Shown: one piece after another, positions 1-5,841 of the stretch
Position numbering within the stretch: the first letter of the stretch is position 1
Layout: every line of letters starts with the position of its first letter
Notes under the pieces: model-generated
What the model was told of the DNA's origin: nothing
The model's database searches: none
The model's input: only the letters and a program-made list of their open reading frames with translations
NCBI GenBank assembly: GCA_002500925.1
Contig: DLTN01000025.1
Location: forward strand, 1,663-10,100
Source: Gemmatimonadales bacterium UBA7835
GTDB taxonomy: Bacteria > Gemmatimonadota > Gemmatimonadetes > Longimicrobiales > Gaopeijiaceae
Reading direction: 5' to 3'
Length of the DNA stretch: 8,438 nt
Position numbers and translations under genes: made by a program

Positions 1-1400
1 TCTGCACCGACTAGAGGACCCCGAGCCAGACTCATCAGTGTTCGCAGCGTCATTCCCTCATACCATGGGAATGTGTCCGGTTTGGCTACTAGACCAGCGA
101 CTGATACGTAGAGGCCGTCACGCAGCGGCGGAATACTGTCCACGAAGATAGAGTCACCGTCCTGCAATCCGACTGGTGGTATGATCACCCCACCATTGTA
201 ACTGGGCGCTCTTGGATCTTCCGATGGTGCTAGCGCTAGGTCGATTGCAATCCGGCTGTTTTCATTTGACACCTGCTCAGAAGGGCTCAGGTAGCGATGC
301 ACAGTAAGACGATTGCGGTTAGCTACTGCATCGAATCCACCGGCTGCGGCCAGAATGTTAGTGAGATCGTCGTTGTCGGAGAGATCGTAGAGTTTAGGTC
401 GTACGACGGCTCCCCCCATCTGAACACGCCGGCTCTTCAGGGGAAGGAAGACGACGTCTCCTTCTTCCAGTGTCAAATCACCTGAAGCATCGCCTTCGAG
501 CAGGTAGGGATATAGGTCGAGGAAAAACTCTCGCCCATCTTTTCGTCGGACACGGACATTCCTCAGGCTTCCTAAGTCGGTGGGGCCGTCTGCCGCGTAG
601 AGCCCGTTTGTGACCGTAGCCATTGACGAAAGCTGGTATGCTCCCGGTTGTCTCACTTCTCCTGTGAGGTAGACCTGAATGGTCCGAAGTTCAGCAATGG
701 AAAGGCTTACAGAAGTCGTTCCTCTTTCGATACCCGAGTAGAATCCCGAAAGCCTCTGGCGGAAGAGTGCGCGAGCCCCAGTCATGTCAATGTCGGCTAT
801 GGTTATCCGACCTACCTCTGGGACAATCACGAAGCCCTCTCTTGTTACTTCGAGGTCGTAGCTGAGCTCTACTTCACCGGTCAGGAGCAGAACGAGACGG
901 TCACCAGGACCTATTTTGTAGCTATCCGGCACAGGTCCCGAGAGGAGTGGCTGGAAGCGTGATGTGGCTCGACGGAAGATGTCGTGGCCGAAGACTGGAG
1001 ATTCTGCTGAGTCGGCTAATTCACCAGGCTGCAAGCCTGAAATCGGCTCCATAAATTCCAGACCATCAGCACCTTCTCTGACCACACCTAGCAGTTCGAG
1101 AGCGTCAAGTGAGCCAGGGCGAAATGCGGTCTCACGATTGATCGGTCCCTCAGAAAGAAAAGAGTTCAGAGCTTCCGGGGGAAGCCCTCGGGCGACCAGT
1201 TGAGCACGGATTTCGTCTTCGGTTAGGCCGGATTGACGAAGCTGCTGCCGGACAAGCTCTGGGTTTTGGCGGATGAGTTGCTCCGCCTCGGATACGGAAG
1301 TAGGTAACGATGTAGGTAACTGTGCTTGGGTGCGCTCAGCCCCAAGACAGAAGAAAAAGGCGAGGGCAATGGCCCTCGCGGAAACGGGTTGCTTTCGCAC
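1..1400 (-). CDS. Multi-SLBB polysaccharide export protein, partial (3' end outside window)
   Basis: The minus-strand frame stays open from the start region to base 1, giving at least 466 residues; the C-terminus is missing. Numbering from the GTG at 1400, residues 1-26 form a Sec signal peptide (basic n-region, core ALAFFFCLGA, likely cleavage after TQA). Residues 36-85 are a charged helical stretch holding two 14-residue units. A Poly_export-type domain begins near 159 (SYKIGPGD). SLBB-like domains follow at about 242-322 (QVYLTGEVRQPGAY), about 325-415 (QMGGAVVRPKLYDL, then AAAGGF) and from 430 to the edge (YVSVAGLVAKPD). Proteins of this family line the periplasmic and outer-membrane path for exopolysaccharide. 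The start is uncertain: GTG 1400, TTG 1409 (an AGG lies 8 bases upstream) and GTG 1442 are all in frame, and a TAA at 1452-1454 sets the upper limit. No lipobox is seen. The gene is divergent from the glycosyltransferase. I am confident of the family, not of the exact partner. Confidence 0.88.
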   Translation of the reverse strand, partial: MRKQPVSARAIALAFFFCLGAERTQAQLPTSLPTSVSEAEQLIRQNPELVRQQLRQSGLTEDEIRAQLVARGLPPEALNSFLSEGPINRETAFRPGSLDALELLGVVREGADGLEFMEPISGLQPGELADSAESPVFGHDIFRRATSRFQPLLSGPVPDSYKIGPGDRLVLLLTGEVELSYDLEVTREGFVIVPEVGRITIADIDMTGARALFRQRLSGFYSGIERGTTSVSLSIAELRTIQVYLTGEVRQPGAYQLSSMATVTNGLYAADGPTDLGSLRNVRVRRKDGREFFLDLYPYLLEGDASGDLTLEEGDVVFLPLKSRRVQMGGAVVRPKLYDLSDNDDLTNILAAAGGFDAVANRNRLTVHRYLSPSEQVSNENSRIAIDLALAPSEDPRAPSYNGGVIIPPVGLQDGDSIFVDSIPPLRDGLYVSVAGLVAKPDTFPWYEGMTLRTLMSLARGPLVGA

Positions 1401-1471
1401 CGGTGGCAACGACCTGACCTGTGGGTGTCGAAGATCGATCACTCTCGAATGTTAGCTCGAATGAACGAAAA

Positions 1472-1477
1472 ATTATA
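1472..1477 (-). promoter_or_regulatory. Candidate -10 box (TATAAT) for the SLBB export gene
   Basis: Read on the minus strand this is a perfect TATAAT, preceded by TTACA. It lies 30 bases upstream of the GTG at 1442 and 72 bases upstream of the GTG at 1400. No good -35 hexamer is present at 16-18 bases; that place is taken by the inverted repeat at 1483-1500. A promoter that depends on an activator, or one blocked by a repressor at the repeat, is therefore possible but inferred. The perfect hexamer could also occur by chance in this AT-rich stretch. Confidence 0.45.
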
Positions 1478-1482
1478 TGTAA

Positions 1483-1500
1483 GCCTAGGATAATCTAGGC
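1483..1500. repeat. Perfect inverted repeat in divergent intergenic region (operator candidate)
   Basis: GCCTAG and CTAGGC flank a 6-base centre (GATAAT), giving a perfect 6-bp inverted repeat. It lies between two divergent genes and begins five bases beyond the TATAAT box, on the upstream side for the minus-strand gene. It has no following T-run, and a terminator makes little sense between divergent starts, so an operator for a dimeric regulator is the more likely reading. A small chance palindrome cannot be excluded. Confidence 0.4.
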
Positions 1501-1547
1501 AGGGTCTTGCGGGACAACAACAAAGTAAGGATCTGGGATCCGTTGAA

Positions 1548-2681
1548 ATGAGGCGCGGAGGGATATTCGGGAAATCCCCGGTTGCGGTCATCCGGCTCCC
1601 CGAAGTACTGCTGGCTAGACTACTTTTAGCTTGTGACTTGCTAACGTCCGCTCCCAACCTGAGCGTAAATCTGCCCGTGTATAAGGTTCCCAGCGAGACC
1701 CGTGTCGATCAGTTAGTGGATGCAGTAGTCGTGCATCACAATCGTATTGATCTGACGGGTAGGTGCGTCGAGGCTCTAGCTCGAGACCAGGGACCTCTGC
1801 GTACGGTCACAATCATCGACTCGGGATCAGTGACGCCGATTTCTGATTCCCAACAACGGTTGTGGGGTGACCTCTTGGGTCGAGCGAAAGAAGGACGCCG
1901 TCCGATTGGCCTCTTCATCGAGTCCTTTAAGGAGAACGTGGGGTTCGCTGATGGAAACAATCGCGGTCTCGCTCTTCGAATTCGAGATGGGGCGGGATTC
2001 TACCTGATATTGAACAACGATGCGTATTTAGAACCCAGAACTCTCGAGTTGATGGTAGATACCGCCCTAGAATCTGGGGCTGGGATGGTTGCCCCCGCTG
2101 TTTATCAGGCGGGTGATCCCGAGCGGATTGATAGGTTCGGTTTAACACTGACGAGGAGTGGGGCGGGGTATGACCGTAAGAATGAGTCTGATGGACCACT
2201 GCTTTGCCCTTCAGGATGTGCAGCCCTGTACCGTCGAGATCTAGTCCTGGAGTTGATGGGTGATCCGGAGGGTTTCTTTGACCGGCGGTTTGAGGCTTAT
2301 GCCGAGGATCTCGATGTGGGTTTGCGAGCTCGTGCTAGGGGTTACCGGGTGGCATTTGCTGCAAGGGCCAAGATTCTTCATGAAGGTGGCGCCACCTTTG
2401 GTCCATCGTCTCCTCAGTCTTATTTCCTGCGCCATCGGAACACGATCTGGACGATTGCGAAGAACTTCTCTACTAAGCTTCTCTACGAAGTAGGTTTCTG
2501 GCTGATCCTTGGGCAATTAGCTGGGATCGCCAACGGAGTTCGCCGACGAAGATTTTCCGCTGTAGTCCGAGGCAAAATTGAGGGGGCAAGGGGCTGGAGG
2601 GACTTTAGGCGACGGACTTCGAATAGAACCAAGGTTTCCGATCTAGGACTTCTAGATCATCGCTTTTGGATTCGGCCCTAG
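1548..2681 (+). CDS. Family 2 glycosyltransferase (rhamnosyltransferase-like)
   Basis: This is a cytoplasmic or membrane-associated GT-A enzyme expected to add a sugar from a nucleotide donor to a growing lipid-linked repeat unit; donor and acceptor cannot be read from sequence. The 377-residue frame shows the usual order of GT2 motifs: first strand DAVVVHHNR (58-66), ENVGFADGNNRG (129-140), the DXD-like LNNDA (155-159), SGCAALYRRD, then AYAEDLDVGLRARARGYRV with the probable catalytic acidic pair E253/D254, HEGGATFG (278-285) and LRHRNTIW. This pattern is typical of COG1216, which includes rhamnosyl- and galactofuranosyltransferases. The ATG at 1548 has a GGGA nine bases upstream. It leaves a 57-residue N-terminal extension not expected in the family, so a later start (GTG 1677 or GTG 1716) is possible. 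The gene stands alone on the plus strand: divergent from the SLBB gene and convergent with the Wza-like gene, whose stop is 15 bp away. Confidence 0.9.
   Translation: MRRGGIFGKSPVAVIRLPEVLLARLLLACDLLTSAPNLSVNLPVYKVPSETRVDQLVDAVVVHHNRIDLTGRCVEALARDQGPLRTVTIIDSGSVTPISDSQQRLWGDLLGRAKEGRRPIGLFIESFKENVGFADGNNRGLALRIRDGAGFYLILNNDAYLEPRTLELMVDTALESGAGMVAPAVYQAGDPERIDRFGLTLTRSGAGYDRKNESDGPLLCPSGCAALYRRDLVLELMGDPEGFFDRRFEAYAEDLDVGLRARARGYRVAFAARAKILHEGGATFGPSSPQSYFLRHRNTIWTIAKNFSTKLLYEVGFWLILGQLAGIANGVRRRRFSAVVRGKIEGARGWRDFRRRTSNRTKVSDLGLLDHRFWIRP
2640..2658. repeat. Perfect 7-bp inverted repeat in the glycosyltransferase 3' end
   Basis: GATCTAG and CTAGATC flank a 5-base loop (GACTT), starting 42 bases before the end of the glycosyltransferase gene. 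A TTTT run follows six bases after the stem on the plus strand. The stem is short, rich in A/T and inside coding sequence, so it is at best a weak hairpin. It is recorded because the convergent junction to its right has no better terminator candidate. Confidence 0.3.
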
Positions 2682-2696
2682 GATTATACCGTGACG

Positions 2697-3386
2697 TCAG
2701 CGGTTGATTAGCGCTACCGCGATCCCGGCTACGCCCAGAACGGTCGTCGCCACAAACTGCTGGTTACGCTCTAGCCAGCTGCGACGTTCTACGAAGATTT
2801 GATCACCAGAACGTGTCCCTATGGAGAGCAGATCAGCCATCGGATCTACACCGGACAGGATTGTCGCGTCTCCCCTGATCAGGGTGAGTTTGCGGAGGTC
2901 ACCCTCTCGACTGGCACCACCGGCTAGGGCGACGGCACTCGCGAGCGATGCGGTAGGATCTAGCCCGTACATTCCTGGTCGGTTGACCTCGCCGAGGACG
3001 TAAACACGTCGGACGGGCGTTACGGTGATCGACGGGTTCCTGAGTTCTTGGGTGTATCTTTCAATCAGCAGAGCACGGAGTTGCGCGATCGTTAGGTCGA
3101 CTGCGGTGACGCGACCTAACATGGGCAAGGTCACAACCCCCTCCTCATCTACGACGAATTCACCACTGAGATCAGGTTCTAGCCATATGCGGATCTGGAG
3201 AGCGTCTCCTGGCAACAACAGTGACCTAGCTACTGGAGAAGCCGACGATGATGGAGCGATGTTGGACACACTTTGTGACTCGCTTTCGGAGGCCCATAGT
3301 CCCAAGACAGCAAAGGCCACTATTGTTGGCGAGACGAAACCCTTCAGGCGATGGGCTGCGAGAAACTTCATCGAAATTGCGATCAT
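2697..3386 (-). CDS. Small Wza-like polysaccharide export protein (Poly_export + one SLBB)
   Basis: This is a predicted periplasmic/outer-membrane export protein for exopolysaccharide, 229 residues from the ATG at 3386. The second ATG (3371) gives a cleaner signal peptide (MKFLAAHRLKGF, then a hydrophobic core ending at about residue 32) and may be the true start; neither ATG has a strong Shine-Dalgarno site. A Poly_export domain spans about 56-125 (LLPGDALQIRIWLEPDLSG, VTLPMLGRV, LRNPSITVTP). One SLBB domain spans about 127-200 (VYVLGEVNRPGMYGLD, LAGGAS, RSGDQIFVERR). A hydrophobic C-terminal segment runs from about 210 to 227. Wza itself has further SLBB-like domains, an acylated N-terminal cysteine and a C-terminal amphipathic helix that forms the outer-membrane pore. 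This protein is much shorter and has no lipobox cysteine. It is convergent with the glycosyltransferase and divergent from the lipoprotein gene. Confidence 0.9.
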   Translation of the reverse strand: MIAISMKFLAAHRLKGFVSPTIVAFAVLGLWASESESQSVSNIAPSSSASPVARSLLLPGDALQIRIWLEPDLSGEFVVDEEGVVTLPMLGRVTAVDLTIAQLRALLIERYTQELRNPSITVTPVRRVYVLGEVNRPGMYGLDPTASLASAVALAGGASREGDLRKLTLIRGDATILSGVDPMADLLSIGTRSGDQIFVERRSWLERNQQFVATTVLGVAGIAVALINR

Positions 3387-3431
3387 ATATCGAAGCTATT
3401 CTCAGCCCTACACCTCTACAAGGTGATTCTG

Positions 3432-3437
3432 ATTATG
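3432..3437 (-). promoter_or_regulatory. Possible -10 box (CATAAT) for the Wza-like gene
   Basis: On the minus strand this reads CATAAT within CACATACATAATC, about 46 bases upstream of the ATG at 3386. The flanking bases resemble those around the TATAAT upstream of the other export gene (TTACATATAAT). No convincing -35 lies at 16-18 bases. The evidence is one hexamer and a loose resemblance. The rest of the 120-bp gap (3387-3506) shows no clear promoter for the plus-strand gene apart from a TTGACG at 3455-3460 that lacks a partner at the right distance. Confidence 0.25.
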
Positions 3438-3506
3438 TATGTGAGCCAAATTCATTGACGACAGCTATTGTTGAGGAAAGGCTGATCTATTCAAACGTCA
3501 CATTTC

Positions 3507-4160
3507 GTGTATTTGATGCTTAGAAGACGGTTGGTGTGGGCAGGGACCTTTCTGTTTCTCATAGTGACTCAGGCTTGTGAAGAGGTCTTCACGCCTCGCT
3601 TCACATACGCCTCTGTAGAAGTGGTAGTCACGCTGCCGGACGGAGAGGGCGTCTCAGGTGTACCTCTAGTACTTTATAATGGGACTCGCCACCTAGACTA
3701 TGGGAAGACGGATTCCTCTGGAGTATCTCGCTTCGACCTAGTGCCCGAGGGTGACCTTGGCGTCAGTTCAGCTCCGACGCGCTATTTTTATGCGAAGCAG
3801 CACCCTGACGGGTACTACAGGACCTTTCGAGTCGTGGAAGGCGATGAGATACGAGTCGAGTTTCAATACGAGGACGCGAGAGGCAGTATCGCATTGCGGG
3901 TTCTAGATCAGGATTCAGTGCCTCAATCTGGTTTCGTAGTAGAGCTTTACACTGCTTCAGGGACCCAGGAACGGACTACGTTGAGTGAATCTGGGTCGGT
4001 ACTGTTTTCGGAGTTGACTCCCGCAGACTACGGTGTGCGTGTGCTCGGTTCTGGGGTCTGTCCACTTTTACCCAACGGCTTCGTCTATCGAGATGGACTG
4101 ATCGTCAGTTTACGGCAAAACTTCGAGATCGAGATAGTTCTTCCGCCTTGTTTTACCTGA
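3507..4160 (+). CDS. Putative lipoprotein with two tandem prealbumin-like (SpaA/carboxypeptidase-regulatory-like) repeats
   Basis: I do not recognise a named family. The frame opens at a GTG (3507), but the ATG at 3516 (residue 4) gives a normal export signal: MLRRRLVWAG, a hydrophobic core, then VTQAC with Cys24 as the likely acylated residue. The -3 position is Thr, so the lipobox is imperfect. Glu follows the Cys, which does not suggest inner-membrane retention. Two beta-rich units follow. Unit 1 (about 36-88) carries GVSGVPLVLYNG and the turn TDSSGVSRFDLVPEG. Unit 2 (about 127-178) carries VPQSGFVVELYTASG and LSESGSVLFSELTPADYGVRV, split here as SGSVLFSELTPADYG. This strand-turn pattern is typical of prealbumin-like adhesin and regulatory domains. 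Cys185 and Cys215 could form a disulfide. The gene stands alone on the plus strand between two minus-strand export genes and ends 26 bp from the convergent Wzz-like gene. No Shine-Dalgarno site is obvious near either start. A role in surface polysaccharide export or attachment is a guess from context. Confidence 0.75.
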   Translation: MYLMLRRRLVWAGTFLFLIVTQACEEVFTPRFTYASVEVVVTLPDGEGVSGVPLVLYNGTRHLDYGKTDSSGVSRFDLVPEGDLGVSSAPTRYFYAKQHPDGYYRTFRVVEGDEIRVEFQYEDARGSIALRVLDQDSVPQSGFVVELYTASGTQERTTLSESGSVLFSELTPADYGVRVLGSGVCPLLPNGFVYRDGLIVSLRQNFEIEIVLPPCFT

Positions 4161-4186
4161 CCTTAAGACAGAATAAGCTCCAGTAA

Positions 4187-5800
4187 TTAGCCCAGTTGTG
4201 GCTCAATCGAGGAGCGATGATATCTGCTTTCCGCTCCAACGACGGCGAATAGGCCTGCCAACAGTCCGATCATCGCCGCAAGAATCGCGGTGATAGATCG
4301 GCGTGGAAAGGCGGGTCGGTCTTCCTCTATGCCGGTGTCTACTATTCGCACTTCTGCATCATCCACGGCTCTACGGACCTCTACGTCTGCCAGTCGAGTT
4401 TCAAGCATTACGTATAATTCGCTCAGGATTCGCTGGCGGCGTTTGAGTACCGTGTATTGCAACTCTAGTGAGGGAAGGCTACGCAGCGATTGATCGAACG
4501 TATCGAGCGCAGATTGTGTTGATTCTATTTGATTATCGAGGCCTTGGAGATAGTCGTTTGCGATGTCGAGCAACTGTTCCTCTATCTCGCGGATCCGCAA
4601 ATCTAGTGCGACCACGTCTTCATTGGTTGCTTGACGACGCACGAGCAACGTTGCCCGTTCGTTTTCGAGAGCCAGCAACGAAAGTACTAGTTCTTGCACC
4701 CCTTCGTTGGATATGAAGGTCGGAAAGCTGGCAAGCGCCCGGAACGGCGTTTGAGCGCCGGCGCGCGGAGAACTGTTTTCCAACTCTTCAACTACAGCTC
4801 CCAGAGAAGATCTTTCAACCTCAGCTACATCATGGATCAGCTGCATCTCGGCAACACGACCGATTTCTTGGGTTGCCTGTTCCTCTGGGAGAACCACGAG
4901 CTCTGATGTCTGAAAGGCCTCAAGCTCGGCTTCCGCGGCCAGGAGTTCTTTCTCAATTCGATCGACCTCTTGTGAGAGAATCGTCTCTTCACGCCGAACG
5001 TCCCGTTGACTCCAAGTCAGTGAAAAGTCTACGAAATCTTCTGCAACCCGATTAACGAATTGACGCGCGACCGCTGGATCTGGATTACGGTACTGAATTT
5101 CGATCAGCCGCGAGCCGATATCAGATCTTTGAATTTGAATACGCCTTCTTAGCGAGCGCATGCTTCTTCGAAATGAATCAACGGAAATACGTATCACGGA
5201 GGGGGGATCCGATGCGAGTGAGTCCTGGAGCTGAAACGTCATGGGCCCGATTGAAAATTGTTCTCCAATCGATATTGCCGAGGGTAACTCCACCGGTTCC
5301 CGATTTCCGCGAGAAGAAACCCGATAAGATCCATCACCTTGTCTGCGCATAGTGTAGGTTCCCTTCGGCGCATCTTCACCCGCTTCCACGAGCGAGAAAA
5401 TATCCGAACGGAACACTCTCCAAGGTCTGCTCAGTTGGACATGGAGCGCTAGCTCGTCGGCCACAGGCTCAAGCATAGCACGGCTTCGGAGAATACCGAT
5501 CTCTGTTTGCACGTCGGTTTCGCCAAGACCGCCTGCGGCCGCGAGTCCTCCGGGCAGCGCCTCAGCTACGTCTCCAATACCGCTAAGTAGAGAAGACCCA
5601 AGCCCTGCTTCAGAACTCATGCGTACTCTGAAAGACGCTTCGCTCTCGTACACAGGAGTGACCAGAAGGGATGCGAGAAAAGCAGTGCTTGCGACTATCA
5701 AGGAGGTAAGGGAGAAGCGCAGGAGATGACGCCTCAGGAGCGATGGAAGGTCAAGCACGTGGATGGACTTGGGAGGGACAGATTGGGCCACGGGGATCAC
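4187..5800 (-). CDS. Wzz/GumC-type polysaccharide chain-length (co-polymerase) protein
   Basis: This is an inner-membrane polysaccharide co-polymerase that sets chain length and links polymerase to export machinery. The 537-residue product has a first membrane segment at about 28-48, then the Wzz hallmark PVYESEASFRV (49-59) and DVQTEIGILRSRAMLEPVAD (96-115). A long periplasmic region holds coiled-coil stretches (about 267-300 and 370-440). A GNVR-like region (LPSLELQYTVLKRRQ, 442-456) leads to EDRPAFPRR (493-501) and a second membrane segment (503-523). Only about 14 residues follow it, so the cytoplasmic BY-kinase domain seen in Wzc-type proteins is absent. The start is the GTG at 5800, the only common start codon in frame between the upstream gene's stop and the conserved region, apart from a GTG three codons later. 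It lies 41 bp downstream of the Wzy-like gene and is probably cotranscribed with it. It faces the lipoprotein gene tail to tail with 26 bp between, in which no terminator hairpin is visible. Confidence 0.93.
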   Translation of the reverse strand: MIPVAQSVPPKSIHVLDLPSLLRRHLLRFSLTSLIVASTAFLASLLVTPVYESEASFRVRMSSEAGLGSSLLSGIGDVAEALPGGLAAAGGLGETDVQTEIGILRSRAMLEPVADELALHVQLSRPWRVFRSDIFSLVEAGEDAPKGTYTMRRQGDGSYRVSSRGNREPVELPSAISIGEQFSIGPMTFQLQDSLASDPPSVIRISVDSFRRSMRSLRRRIQIQRSDIGSRLIEIQYRNPDPAVARQFVNRVAEDFVDFSLTWSQRDVRREETILSQEVDRIEKELLAAEAELEAFQTSELVVLPEEQATQEIGRVAEMQLIHDVAEVERSSLGAVVEELENSSPRAGAQTPFRALASFPTFISNEGVQELVLSLLALENERATLLVRRQATNEDVVALDLRIREIEEQLLDIANDYLQGLDNQIESTQSALDTFDQSLRSLPSLELQYTVLKRRQRILSELYVMLETRLADVEVRRAVDDAEVRIVDTGIEEDRPAFPRRSITAILAAMIGLLAGLFAVVGAESRYHRSSIEPQLG

Positions 5801-5841
5801 TTCGCCGATGCTTCTAAGGGGTTCATGTCTATTGAGTGCGC

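Noticed and set aside
297..1455. Four plus-strand open frames (297-485, 648-962, 964-1203, 1273-1455)
   Set aside because: All lie antisense to a continuous minus-strand frame that encodes a clear SLBB export protein; they carry no family features.
1439..1657. Minus-strand 72-codon open frame across the start of the glycosyltransferase gene
   Set aside because: It overlaps the promoter region and the GT2 N-terminus, has no recognisable domain, and covers the palindrome. It looks like a chance frame.
2640..2658. Inverted repeat as a Rho-independent terminator for the glycosyltransferase
   Set aside because: The stem is AT-rich and only 7 bp, it lies inside the coding region, and the T-run is short and displaced by six bases.
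2692..2699. Perfect 8-bp palindrome TGACGTCA at the convergent junction
   Set aside because: It overlaps the stop codon of the Wza-like gene and lies far from any start. A single 8-mer of this kind is expected by chance often enough that no function can be claimed.
3025..3426. Plus-strand 133-codon open frame
   Set aside because: It is antisense to the Wza-like gene, whose Poly_export and SLBB motifs are clear. Its own translation is serine- and arginine-rich without domain structure.
4187..5800. Wzc-type tyrosine kinase fused to the Wzz-like protein
   Set aside because: The protein ends about 14 residues after the second membrane segment, and no Walker motifs are present.
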